In this document: positions 26,248 through 34,857 of the stretch, piece by piece | Position numbering within the stretch: the stretch's first letter is position 1 | Layout of the letters: each line of letters begins with the position of its first letter | Source of the DNA: Sciscionella marina DSM 45152 | GTDB taxonomy: Bacteria > Actinomycetota > Actinomycetes > Mycobacteriales > Pseudonocardiaceae | Direction: 5' to 3' | Length of the DNA stretch: 64,000 nt | NCBI RefSeq assembly: GCF_000379465.1 | Contig: NZ_KB905393.1 | Location: 30,625 to 94,624, forward strand | The notes under the pieces: model-generated | Databases searched by the model: none | What the model saw: only the letters and a program-made list of their open reading frames with translations | Told to the model about the DNA's origin: nothing | Translations under genes and position numbers: made by a program

Positions 26248-26311
26248 GGTTGAACCGGCGCGGTACGGGTGCCGGTACGGATCCGTTCGTACCGGCACCC
26301 GCCGTTCAACC
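26248..26311. terminator. Long hairpin between convergent ohr and acyl-CoA ligase genes
   Basis: Inner perfect arms CGGGTGCCGGTACG (26266-26279) and CGTACCGGCACCCG (26288-26301) surround an 8-base loop; outer arms GGTTGAAC (26248-26255) and GTTCAACC (26304-26311) extend the stem. The structure overlaps the last codons and stop of the minus-strand ligase. A bidirectional terminator is the likely role. The 140 bases between the ohr stop and the hairpin show nothing else I recognise. Confidence 0.7.
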
Positions 26312-27937
26312 GGTTGCGTTGCTCAGCCGTTCGCCGGCCATCTCGCGCAGCGTGGTCTTCCGCGTCTTGCCGACGGCCGATGTGGGGAACGTGTCGACAA
26401 CGAACAGTCCCCGCAACTTTTTGTAGTGCACCACCTGCCCGTTGACCTGTTCGGTCAGTGCGCCGGGATCCGGCGGTTTCCCGTCGGGTACGACGAAGGC
26501 CACCGGCAGGTCGCCCGCCTCCGGATCGGGGACGCCGACCACCGCGGCGTCTCGTACACCGGGGCAGGAACGTAGCAGCCGCTCCAGCTCCGAGGGGTAG
26601 ACGTTGTACCCCTTATAGATCAGCATGTCCTTCGTCCGGTCCACGATGTGCAGGTATCCCCGCTCATCGACGATTCCCACATCGCCAGTGTGCAGCCAGC
26701 CATCGCGTAGCACTTGTGCGGTCTCCTGCGGGTGCCCGTGGTAGCCGAGCATCACCTGTGGGCCGCGGATGGCGATCTCGCCCCTGCCGTCTCTCGTGGT
26801 GTCGCCGGGTACCGGAATCAGGCTGACCTCGGTGTCCGGCAAGGGGATTCCGACACTGCCGGGGAACCGCTCGGCGCTGAGCGCGATCGGATTGCCGACC
26901 GCGGCCATGCTCACCTCGGTCAGGCCGTACGCCTGGGTCACCACCGCATCGGGAAATACCGCGGAAAGCCGTTCGGCGAGCGGAACGGGGAGCGGCCCGC
27001 CGCCACAGGACACCAGGCGTACGCCGGGAAGGCCACGTCCGCGCTGTTCCAGGAATGCGGTCAGCGCGGCGAGCAACGCGGGAGCACCGCTGACCGACGT
27101 CACCGATTCCGCCTCGACGGTTTCGACGAACCGTTGTACCTCGAACCGTCCGATCAGGATGCTTCTGCTGCCTTGCAATGCGGGGACGACGAGTCCGCCG
27201 ATCAGCCCCATGGCGTGGAACCACGGTGCCACCGCTATCACCGTGGCGGTGCCGAGGCGGACAGGAAAGTCCTGCGTGCTCCCGGTCTGCTCCAGCACGA
27301 CGCGCTCGGTGACGTTTCCAGCGAGCGCTCGATCAGGGACCGATCCCGATGACCAGGAACAGAATTGCAGTGCGTTGCACACGATGTTGCGCTGGGAGAC
27401 CGCCACGCCTTTCGGGGTTCCCGTGGTGCCCCCGGTGTAGGAGATGTGGGCGATGGCGCTCGCCAGATCCGCAGGCCGATGCGGTGCCCACTCGTGCGGG
27501 GCAGGTGGGGCCGAGCGCAGCGAATCCACCGGAAGGCAACGCAGACCGGGAAAGGTGCTCGTGCTGATCACGATCTCCGCCGCAGAGTCGGCAAGTTGTT
27601 CGCGTACTTCGGCGACGGGCAGTTGCGGGTTGACTGGAGTGACGGTCAGCCCGCGATACTGGGCCGCCCAGTAGGCGATGGCGAACTCGATACTGTTTCC
27701 GAGGTGCAGCGCGATGACCGTTCCGGCGGGCAAGTCTTGCCGTTCCCACGCCGCGGCGAGCGCGCGGGCATGCGCAGCAAGCTCCGACCACGTGATCCGT
27801 TCGTCCTCCGACTGCAAGGCCACCTGCTCGGGCCAGCGTGTCCGCGCTCCTTCCAGCAGCGCCCACACCGGAGCATCCGGGTAATCGAGATGCGGTCCCC
27901 GCACGACGAACCCACTGTTCGCCGCCGCGTTCTCCAT
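26306..27937 (-). CDS. AMP-forming acyl-CoA ligase
   Basis: 543 residues, AAAGGAGG before the ATG. Adenylation motifs: ISYTGGTTGTPKG, QAYGLTEVSMA, WLHTGDVGIVDERGYLHI, DRTKDMLIYKGYNVYPSELE, and the catalytic lysine in GKTRKTTL at the C-terminus. Similar to medium/long-chain or aryl acyl-CoA ligases of the FadD type. It is transcribed away from the ferredoxin reductase/beta-oxidation operon, and the divergent region of about 200 bases should carry both promoters. Confidence 0.87.
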   Translation of the reverse strand: MENAAANSGFVVRGPHLDYPDAPVWALLEGARTRWPEQVALQSEDERITWSELAAHARALAAAWERQDLPAGTVIALHLGNSIEFAIAYWAAQYRGLTVTPVNPQLPVAEVREQLADSAAEIVISTSTFPGLRCLPVDSLRSAPPAPHEWAPHRPADLASAIAHISYTGGTTGTPKGVAVSQRNIVCNALQFCSWSSGSVPDRALAGNVTERVVLEQTGSTQDFPVRLGTATVIAVAPWFHAMGLIGGLVVPALQGSRSILIGRFEVQRFVETVEAESVTSVSGAPALLAALTAFLEQRGRGLPGVRLVSCGGGPLPVPLAERLSAVFPDAVVTQAYGLTEVSMAAVGNPIALSAERFPGSVGIPLPDTEVSLIPVPGDTTRDGRGEIAIRGPQVMLGYHGHPQETAQVLRDGWLHTGDVGIVDERGYLHIVDRTKDMLIYKGYNVYPSELERLLRSCPGVRDAAVVGVPDPEAGDLPVAFVVPDGKPPDPGALTEQVNGQVVHYKKLRGLFVVDTFPTSAVGKTRKTTLREMAGERLSNATG

Positions 27938-28142
27938 GACGGTCCTCCTTTGTTGGGGATACCGATTCTGCGCTTTCGCGTGCCCTCAGCGGGATTCGTA
28001 TTCCACGGTTCGGCATCGGAAACGGTGATTTTCGCTGCATGCCAAGGGATTCCGCGCACTGGAATCGCCGATTGTGCACAGGGGCACTGACGGCGCATCG
28101 TCATCGGCAGCACAGGAAACCGAAAACCGAGGAGGTCGCACT

Positions 28143-29489
28143 GTGCCCGAGATGGCGCGCACCGCGGTGGTCGGTGCCGGGCCCGCCGGGATCTACACCG
28201 CAGAGGCGTTGCTCAAGCTCGGCCACCGGGTGGACGTTCTCGACCGCCTCTCCTGCCCATACGGGCTATTGCGCTATGGCGTAGCTCCCGACCACCTGAA
28301 GATGAAGGCACTGGAGAAAACGCTGCGCCGTATCCTCGACCGCGATGGCGTGCGCTTCTTCGGTGAAGTGACCCTTGGCGAGACGATCACCGTCGACGAG
28401 CTGCGCGGTCACTACGACGCCATCGTGTACGCCACCGGAGCGGCCGACGACCGCAGTCTTTCTATTCCGGGAGAGGATCTACCCGGCAGTCTTTCAGCGA
28501 CCCGGTTCGTCAGCTGGTACAGCGGGCATCCAGATATTGCATCCCGAGACGTGGCCTTGGACGCGCACACCGCGGTGGTCGTCGGGGCGGGCAACGTCGC
28601 CCTCGATGTGACCCGGCTGCTGACCAAGTCCGCCGAACAGTTCCATGGCACCGATATGCCTGACCGGGTTCTGGACACGCTTCGCGCGAGCCCGATCACT
28701 GATGTGCACTTGATTGCCAGGCGCGGTCCGGCGCAGGCGAAATTCACCACCAAGGAACTGCGTGAACTCGGCGAACTGGGCAACGCCGATGTGCTCGTCG
28801 ATCCGGCGGATCTTGAGCTGGACGAGCACAGCGAGCAGCTGGCCGAGCAAGACGGTGGGGTACGCCGTAATCTCGATGTGCTGCACGAGTGGGCCCAGCG
28901 GTCCCCGCTCGACCGGGAACGCCGGATCCACCTGCGATTCTGGCGGTCGCCGGTACGGATCACCGGAGCCGACCGGGTGGAGGGCGTCGAACTCGGCCGC
29001 AACACTCCGGACGGTGCGGGCGGGATCCGGGCGGGCGGGGAGACGGAGATGCTGGCGGCGGGGCTCGTGCTGCGCTCGATCGGCTACCGAGGGCGTCCAC
29101 TGCCCGGCGTCCCGTTCGATGAGCGCACGGGCACGATCCCGCACTGCGAGGGACGGGTACTGCGTGCGGGGCGGGTCGCTCCTGCCGAGTACACCGTGGG
29201 CTGGGCCAAACGCGGACCGAGCGGAGTGATCGGCACCAACAAGGCCGACGCCCGCGAGACGGTGGCAGCGCTGGCCGAGGACTGGGAGCACCAGACCGGC
29301 CGGAACCGAGGTGATCGGCCTGATCTGGCTGACACGCTGGCAGGACGCGGACATGCCGCTATCACCTGGCAGGGCTGGCTGGCCATCGAGGCCGCCGAGC
29401 GTGAGCTCGGCCGCCGCCTCGGGCGGGGGGCGGTCAAGATCACCGACCCCGACCAGCTCCGAGCGGTCGTCCGGATGGTCCTGCGGTGA
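28143..29489 (+). CDS. FprA/adrenodoxin-reductase-type ferredoxin-NADP(+) reductase
   Basis: 448 residues from a GTG with GAGGAGGTC upstream. FAD site VVGAGPAGIYTAEALL, then CPYGLLRYGVAPDH as in FprA, NADP site VVGAGNVALDVTRLL, IARRGPAQAKFTTKEL, and the C-terminal GWAKRGPSGVIGTNK segment. It passes electrons from NADPH to ferredoxins for P450s or Rieske oxygenases. It is the only reductase of this kind in the window and heads a beta-oxidation operon, which ties that operon to the oxygenases upstream. Confidence 0.88.
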   Translation: MPEMARTAVVGAGPAGIYTAEALLKLGHRVDVLDRLSCPYGLLRYGVAPDHLKMKALEKTLRRILDRDGVRFFGEVTLGETITVDELRGHYDAIVYATGAADDRSLSIPGEDLPGSLSATRFVSWYSGHPDIASRDVALDAHTAVVVGAGNVALDVTRLLTKSAEQFHGTDMPDRVLDTLRASPITDVHLIARRGPAQAKFTTKELRELGELGNADVLVDPADLELDEHSEQLAEQDGGVRRNLDVLHEWAQRSPLDRERRIHLRFWRSPVRITGADRVEGVELGRNTPDGAGGIRAGGETEMLAAGLVLRSIGYRGRPLPGVPFDERTGTIPHCEGRVLRAGRVAPAEYTVGWAKRGPSGVIGTNKADARETVAALAEDWEHQTGRNRGDRPDLADTLAGRGHAAITWQGWLAIEAAERELGRRLGRGAVKITDPDQLRAVVRMVLR

Positions 29490-29526
29490 TCCGCAAACCT
29501 CACACCCTTAGACGAAGGAGTCCGGC

Positions 29527-30717
29527 ATGACTCGTGACGCCGTGATCGTGGACATCGTGCGATCGCCGATGGCCAAGGGGAGACCCGGCACCGACCAGCG
29601 TCCCGGTGGGGCACTCTGCTCGGTGCACCCGGTCGAACTGCTCGGGCAGGTGCTCGCGCAGCTGATGGACAGAACCGGTGTCGATCCCGGTGCGGTGGAA
29701 GACGTGATCACCGGCTGCGTCAGCCAGGTCGGCGAGCAGACCGGCCCCGTGGGTCGGTGGGCCTGGCTCGCGGCCGGGTTGCCCGAGCACGTCCCGTCCA
29801 CCGCGGTGAACCGCGCGTGCGGTTCCAGTCAGCAGGCCGCCGATTTCGCGGCCCAGGGCGTCCTCGCGGGCGCGTACGACATGGTGATTGCCGCCGGTGT
29901 CGAGTCGATGAGCCGCATTCCCCTGCTCAGCGCACGGATCGGACAGGACCCACACGGCCCCTCGGTCAGCTCGCGGTACGCGCCCGGCCTTGTCCCACAA
30001 GGTGTTTCGGCGGAGCTCGTCGCGGCACGGTGGAAGCTCAGTCGTCGCGATCTCGACGAGTATGCGGCGCGCTCACATGCGCTGGCACACGCCGCGGACC
30101 GCGCTCCCGAGATCGTCGGGATCACTCGGCAGGACGGCACCGTGGTCGCCGAGGATGAAACGGTACGCCCGCAGACCGAACCGGAGCTGCTCGCGGGACT
30201 GGAGCCCGTGTTTCGCAGCACGGAGCTGTCCGCGCGGTTCCCCGAGATCGAGTGGTCGGTGACCGCGGGGAACTCCTCGCAGATCACCGATGGGGCCGCG
30301 GCGGCATTGATCATGAGCGAGCAGCGGGCGAGCGAACTGGGTCTGCGCCCGCTGGCCCGGTTCCACGCCTTCGCGGTCGCGGGCGACGACCCGATCACGA
30401 TGCTCACCGCCCCGATACCGGCCACCGAGAAGGCGCTGCTGCGCGGCGGTCTGCGCCTGGCGGAACTGGACCAGTACGAGGTCAACGAGGCGTTCGCCTC
30501 GGTGCCGCTTGCCTGGCAGGAGCACTTTGCGGCGGACCCGAAGCTGCTGAACCCGCGGGGCGGAGCCATCGCGCTCGGGCACCCGCTCGGCGCATCGGGA
30601 CTGCGGCTGCTCGGCAGCCTCGTGCACGGACTTCGCGAGACCGGCGGCCGCTACGGGGTGCAGACCATGTGCGAAGCGGGTGGCATGGCCAACGCCACCA
30701 TCATCGAGCGCGTCTGA
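29527..30717 (+). CDS. Acetyl-CoA C-acyltransferase (thiolase)
   Basis: 396 residues, AAGGAG before the ATG. Nucleophilic cysteine in VNRACGSSQQAADF (about residue 98), then NEAFASVPLAW, GGAIALGHPLGASG with the catalytic histidine, and the second cysteine in TMCEAGGMANA. It performs the final thiolytic step of beta-oxidation. It is followed by an HSD10-type dehydrogenase and an acyl-CoA dehydrogenase, so only an enoyl-CoA hydratase is missing from this operon. A truncated close relative of this thiolase lies at 47.1-47.6 kb. Confidence 0.9.
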   Translation: MTRDAVIVDIVRSPMAKGRPGTDQRPGGALCSVHPVELLGQVLAQLMDRTGVDPGAVEDVITGCVSQVGEQTGPVGRWAWLAAGLPEHVPSTAVNRACGSSQQAADFAAQGVLAGAYDMVIAAGVESMSRIPLLSARIGQDPHGPSVSSRYAPGLVPQGVSAELVAARWKLSRRDLDEYAARSHALAHAADRAPEIVGITRQDGTVVAEDETVRPQTEPELLAGLEPVFRSTELSARFPEIEWSVTAGNSSQITDGAAAALIMSEQRASELGLRPLARFHAFAVAGDDPITMLTAPIPATEKALLRGGLRLAELDQYEVNEAFASVPLAWQEHFAADPKLLNPRGGAIALGHPLGASGLRLLGSLVHGLRETGGRYGVQTMCEAGGMANATIIERV

Positions 30718-30729
30718 GGAGGCGGCACA

Positions 30730-31497
30730 GTGGATATCGCGGGGACAACGGCGATCGTGACCGGCGGGGCCTCCGGGCTCGGTCTTGCGACGGTACGGAG
30801 ACTGCTCGATGCCGGTGCGTCCAGGGTGGTGATCGCCGACCTGCCGGGTTCGGACGGGGAGGCGGTGGCCGCCGAACTGGGTGCCGCCGTGCGCTTCTGT
30901 CCCGCGGACGTGCGGGACGAGGCGGCGATCGCCTCCGCCATGGACACCGCGCAGCGCGATGGTCCGTTGCGCGTGCTGGTGCACTGCGCCGGGCGCGGCG
31001 GGCCGGTACGGCTGGTCGATCGGGAAGGCAACCCCGGCTCACTCGAGGACTACACCGAGATCGTCACCACGAACCTCGTCGGCACGTTCAACGTGTTGCG
31101 CCTCGCCGCGAGCCGGATGGCGGTCAACGAACCGAGCGAAGGCGACCGGGGCGTGTGCGTGCTGACTGCCTCGGTCGCCGCGTTCGAAGGTCAGATCGGC
31201 CAGATTCCCTATGCCTCGGCGAAGGCGGGCGTCGTCGGCATGACGCTGGTGGCGGCGCGGGACCTGGCGGGCAAACGGATCCGGGTCAATACTATTGCTC
31301 CGGGGACCTTCGATACGCCGTTGCTTGCCAGACTCTCCGAACAGGTCCGTGATTCGCTCGCCGCCACCGTCCCGCATCCGAGCAGGCTCGGCGACCCCGA
31401 TGAGTACGCGCGGCTCGCGCTGTCCATTGTGGACAACGGGATGCTGAACGGGGAGACTATCCGGCTCGACGGTGCCATCCGCATGGCACCCCGCTAG
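30730..31497 (+). CDS. SDR of the HSD10 type, probable 3-hydroxyacyl-CoA dehydrogenase
   Basis: 255 residues, GTG start after GAGGAGG. TGGASGLG, the YASAKAGV active site, and the family-specific tail NTIAPGTFDTPLL ... RLGDPDEYARL ... MLNGETIRLDGAIRMAPR match type 10 17-beta-HSD/short-chain 3-hydroxyacyl-CoA dehydrogenases, which also oxidise 2-methyl-3-hydroxybutyryl-CoA. That preference for branched short acyl-CoA would suit an isobutyrate-like or branched side-chain product. Confidence 0.85.
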   Translation: MDIAGTTAIVTGGASGLGLATVRRLLDAGASRVVIADLPGSDGEAVAAELGAAVRFCPADVRDEAAIASAMDTAQRDGPLRVLVHCAGRGGPVRLVDREGNPGSLEDYTEIVTTNLVGTFNVLRLAASRMAVNEPSEGDRGVCVLTASVAAFEGQIGQIPYASAKAGVVGMTLVAARDLAGKRIRVNTIAPGTFDTPLLARLSEQVRDSLAATVPHPSRLGDPDEYARLALSIVDNGMLNGETIRLDGAIRMAPR

Positions 31498-31545
31498 CGA
31501 TGACCCCGAAGTCGGACGTCCCGGCGTGATGATGAGGAGCAGTGC

Positions 31546-32703
31546 GTGATCGACCTGACGGATGAGCAGCGGGACCTCAAGGAGCTGGCCGCCAAACTGG
31601 CGGCCGACCGCTATGCCGAGCGCAGCCTGGAATGGGACCGCGAGCATCGCGCGTTCCCCCGCGAGGAACGGCTCCGGCTCGGCCAGCTTGGTCTGCTGGG
31701 GCTGACGCTTCCGGAGCGTTACGGCGGCGGGGGAAGGCCGCTGCTGGACGCGCTGCTCGTACAGGAGGAGATCGCCAAGGTCGCTCCGCTGGCCGCATGG
31801 CCGGTCTTCGAATCGGCAGCGGGACCGGCCCGGGTGATCGAGCTGTTCGGCACCGAGGAGCAGCGCGAGCGGATTCTGCCCGGCGTGGTCAGCGGGGAGA
31901 GCCTGATCGCGATCAGCATCTCGGAACCGGACGCGGGCTCCGCGGCCACCGATATGACGGCCACCGCCAGGGTCGACGGCGACCACCTGGTCATCAACGG
32001 TGCCAAGCGTTGGTGTTCCGGCGCGGGGCACGCCGAGAAGTACCTCGTGTACGTGCGGCTGGGCGACCAGCAGGGAGCGCGCGGGCTCGGCGCCGTGCTC
32101 GTCGACCGGGACGCGAGTGGGTTGTCCTTCGGCCCGCAGGAGACCCTGATGGGTCACCACGGCGTCGGCTCCGCGGACATGTTCTTCTCCGACGTCCGGG
32201 TACCGCTCGCCGACCTGATCGTGCCCGAGGGAGGTTTCGGCAAGCTGTTCACCGCGTTCTCCATCGAACGGCTCGGGAACGCCACGATGTCGCTCGCGAT
32301 CGGACAGGCGGCACTCGACCGCACGGCACGCTATGTGCAACAGCGTCGGCAGTTCGGCAAGGACATCGCCGAATTCCAGCTTGTCCAGGCCGGGCTGGCG
32401 GACATGGTGATGAGGGTCGAAGCCGCGCGGTTGTTGATCCAGCGGGCCGCGGTGAACGCGGGCAATGGGCCACCCGCTCCGCTGGAGGCGTCCGTGGCCA
32501 AATGCTTCGCCAACGAGATGGCGAAAGAGGTCTCCGATCTGGCGATCCAGCTGCACGGTGGCTACGGCTACTCCGCGGAGTACGAGATCGAACGGATGCA
32601 TCGCGACGCGCACGGATGGGCCATTGCCGGTGGCACCCCCGCGATCCAACGAACGCGTATCGCCGCCGAATACCTCGGCCGCCGATTCGACCAACGGTCA
32701 TGA
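31546..32703 (+). CDS. Acyl-CoA dehydrogenase
   Basis: 385 residues. FAD-binding motifs ISISEPDAGSAAT and KRWCSGAGHAEKYLVY, then RRQFGKDIAEFQLVQAGLAD and LHGGYGYSAEYEIERMHRDA. At the usual EGT position it reads AGGTPAIQR, so Glu is replaced by Gly; some FadE groups take the base from another helix instead. It closes the reductase-thiolase-dehydrogenase operon. About 85 bases past its stop the sequence passes into a decayed transposase, marking the edge of the catabolic block. Confidence 0.85.
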   Translation: MIDLTDEQRDLKELAAKLAADRYAERSLEWDREHRAFPREERLRLGQLGLLGLTLPERYGGGGRPLLDALLVQEEIAKVAPLAAWPVFESAAGPARVIELFGTEEQRERILPGVVSGESLIAISISEPDAGSAATDMTATARVDGDHLVINGAKRWCSGAGHAEKYLVYVRLGDQQGARGLGAVLVDRDASGLSFGPQETLMGHHGVGSADMFFSDVRVPLADLIVPEGGFGKLFTAFSIERLGNATMSLAIGQAALDRTARYVQQRRQFGKDIAEFQLVQAGLADMVMRVEAARLLIQRAAVNAGNGPPAPLEASVAKCFANEMAKEVSDLAIQLHGGYGYSAEYEIERMHRDAHGWAIAGGTPAIQRTRIAAEYLGRRFDQRS

Positions 32704-32787
32704 TCTTTGCTGTTGTCTTACGAGCAGGGACAGCAAGAGCGGGCCCGCCGAGACTGTATCGCCATGAGCAGCTCGCTTCACGCGAAC

Positions 32788-33120
32788 GCCCATCGTGCAC
32801 GGCGTAGTTTTCCACCGTGGGTGTAGTTCCTGCTCGAGGAACGTCGGGAACTCCGGGGTGACGGTGCCGCGACCTGTGCGTTGCGGTCACCGTGCCGACG
32901 GCGATCTCCGAGGCCGCGAACAGGACCGTGGTGCCCGGATGGAAGTAGCCATGGGTGTTCCAATCAGGAAACCGGGTGCGCCGGAAATGGACTGAGCACG
33001 GCCCAAGTCCCGGATCTGCGACTTCTCGTCCACGCACAACACGATCCTGTCCTCCGGCCGCACCAGGGGCGCCCACGGTCCTGTCGGTGTCCTCGGCGAC
33101 CAGCTCCGGACGCTTCCAAC
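32788..33120 (-). pseudogene. Decayed IS630-family transposase
   Basis: Reading the minus strand across three frames gives the central part of an IS630 transposase: KRPELVAEDTDRTVG, then VRPEDRIVLCVDEKSQIRDL, where the first catalytic Asp sits, then GYFHPGTTVLFAASEIAVG and a fragment near PTVENYAVHDG. Several frameshifts separate these pieces and both ends are missing. The DNA from here to the TetR gene at 33471 contains no other gene I recognise. The remnant sits exactly at the right-hand boundary of the catabolic block. Confidence 0.75.
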
Positions 33121-33470
33121 AACTGCTTGGTCCTCTCCGACACCGGCGCCGAGTTGCGATCCACAGGACACGACCTTGTCGAGAGTGCAACAGTCCAGAG
33201 ATCCGTGGTCGAAAGCGCTGCGGGCGATCAGGGGTCCGGCTGTGGCCTCAGTGATCCGGTAATGGTCACTCCCGTGCGCGCGGTGAAACCCAAAGTGATC
33301 GGGGCCTAGTCGTACTGTCAAAGTCGGCGCGGAGAGGGAACTGCTTTGCCGCGGGGAGGGCAGTGCGTTGCGAGAGGCGTGGCGCACCGGGCCAGCGCGT
33401 ACCTGGGCCGGAGAAGGGGCGCGTGTGGGCAGTTCCAGCGCCTTGGTTTCGGAAGATCCGCCGTGCCGTT

Positions 33471-34082
33471 TCAATCGCGTGCGTCGGCCTTGTCGACGCG
33501 GGCCTGGATCGTTTCGATCTGTATGCGCACGAGTTGTTCCACGCTGACCCGCCACGTGTCCTTGTCCAGGTGACCGCTGAGTTTCATTCCCGCGATGCCG
33601 TGCGCACTGCACATCAACAGGGTGCCGTAACGCGACGCATCGGACTTTCCGACGACTTCTGTGACGAGGGTGAGGAACTCGTTCTCGAGGCGGCTCACAG
33701 CCTCGGCGGCGGCCGGGGTGCCCACCGGAGTGCTGAACATCAGCGAATACAGGAACGGGCGCCGGCGGGCGATGTCGATAAGCGCCAGAACAGCTCCCTC
33801 GAGCTTGGCGACCGGAGCAACATCGGGGTCTAGGCGAAGCTGCTCCACCTCGTCGGCCAGTGAGCTCCACGCGCCGATGGCGAGCTGGGTCAGCAGATGT
33901 TCCTTGTTCTCGAAGTGTCCGTAGGGCGCGCCGCGCGAGACTCCGGCTCGGGTCCCTACCGCGCGCAGCGTCACAGCGTTGGCCCCTCCTTCGTCGAGTA
34001 GCTCGGATGCGGCACGCAGGAGTGCTCGCCGTGTCGCCGCGGCAGTCTCGGCTCGTGTCACGCCGACCACTCTACTTGACAC
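33471..34082 (-). CDS. TetR-family transcriptional regulator
   Basis: Up to 203 residues; the true start may be one of the GTG codons at 34082, 34070 or 34061. The N-terminal HTH reads ALLRAASELLDEGG ... VTLRAVGTRAGVSRGAPYGHF with ENKEHLL, a clear TetR pattern, and a C-terminal TetR_C-like helical domain follows (LIDIARRRPFLYSLMF). It is divergent from the NTF2-fold gene at 34111. The first candidate start overlaps the operator-like palindrome, so autorepression is likely. Confidence 0.83.
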   Translation of the reverse strand: MSSRVVGVTRAETAAATRRALLRAASELLDEGGANAVTLRAVGTRAGVSRGAPYGHFENKEHLLTQLAIGAWSSLADEVEQLRLDPDVAPVAKLEGAVLALIDIARRRPFLYSLMFSTPVGTPAAAEAVSRLENEFLTLVTEVVGKSDASRYGTLLMCSAHGIAGMKLSGHLDKDTWRVSVEQLVRIQIETIQARVDKADARD

Positions 34083-34122
34083 TGTCAGCTGAGCGGCTAA
34101 CGTGGTTCATATGACACAGTCA
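34076..34122 (+). promoter_or_regulatory. Leaderless promoter with paired TetR-type palindromes
   Basis: TTGACA at 34076-34081 and TAACGT at 34098-34103, spaced 16 bases, place transcription close to the ATG at 34111, so the message is probably leaderless; no ribosome site is visible. TGACACTGTCA (34077-34087) overlaps the -35 box and TGACACAGTCA (34112-34122) covers the start codon. Both are near-identical palindromes and are good candidates for TetR operators. Confidence 0.55.
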
Positions 34123-34620
34123 CATGAAGTTTTCGTGAACGATATCAGCGTGCGCCGCCTGCAAGACCGCGCCGAGATCAGCGACGTCCAGCTGGGGTAT
34201 GCCAGGGGTACCGATTCCCATGACTGGGAGCTCTTTCGCAGCTGTTTCACCGACGAAGTCGAAGTCGACTTCAGCGAGGGCTTCGGTCAGCCGGTCGTTC
34301 GCCTGAGTGCGGACGACTGGGTGACCGAGACCGCGCCGAGAATGGAGTCTTTCGAAGCGACACAGCACATGATCACGAATCTGGTGATCACCTTTGACAG
34401 TGATGATCGGGCTACCTGTGTCGCTTATGTCCGGGCCAGTCACCACCTCCCGAACAACACCGGTGACAGCGACCAGATCGTGTATGGTTACTACACGAAC
34501 CGCTTCGAGCGGACCTCGAATGGTTGGCGGATCGCCAAGATCAAGTTGACGGCTCTCTGGATGACCGGGAACTTCGGCATTTTCCAGACAGCCCTGGCCC
34601 CTGGGAGTTCCTTCTCCTGA
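34111..34620 (+). CDS. NTF2-fold (SnoaL-like) protein
   Basis: About 169 residues from ATG at 34111, or three more from a GTG at 34102. The alpha+beta barrel of the SnoaL-like/ring-dioxygenase-beta-like superfamily is suggested by LQDRAEISDVQLGYARGTDSHDW (too long to be chance, here as a helix plus turn), CFTDEVEVDF and YTNRFERTSNGWRIAKIKL. Such proteins are isomerases, hydrolases, dehydratases or binding proteins. No catalytic residue set can be named. It is under the divergent TetR regulator and alone in its unit. The 237 bases downstream contain nothing I recognise. Confidence 0.75.
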   Translation: MTQSHEVFVNDISVRRLQDRAEISDVQLGYARGTDSHDWELFRSCFTDEVEVDFSEGFGQPVVRLSADDWVTETAPRMESFEATQHMITNLVITFDSDDRATCVAYVRASHHLPNNTGDSDQIVYGYYTNRFERTSNGWRIAKIKLTALWMTGNFGIFQTALAPGSSFS

Positions 34621-34857
34621 TTCCGAGCCAGGTCCGCCCCTCACTGGCGTCCTCTCCCGGTACCGAAGACCATGTCGCGTATCTGCGAGGCGGATACCCA
34701 GCCCGTCGGCACTAATCGGTCCGTTCCGGGCAGTGTGCCAAGTTCTGGGCTCGGCGATGCGATCGCCGAGCAAGCACCAAGTATGGGTGCCGCGGTCAGG
34801 GAACCGGCACGGCCGTCGGTTCCGTGGCCGGTTTCCACTGCACCAGGTTTCGGCCCG

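Noticed and set aside
31039..32694. A 551-residue minus-strand open frame opposite the acyl-CoA dehydrogenase
   Set aside because: It is antisense to a clear enzyme gene, has no family motifs and a biased composition. Similar long antisense frames at 8601-10022, 13149-14600, 18312-19799 and 55236-56879 are the usual by-product of high third-position GC.
32710..32755. TTGCTGT/ACAGCAA inverted repeat after the last acyl-CoA dehydrogenase
   Set aside because: The arms are only seven bases with a loop over 15; too weak to call a terminator.
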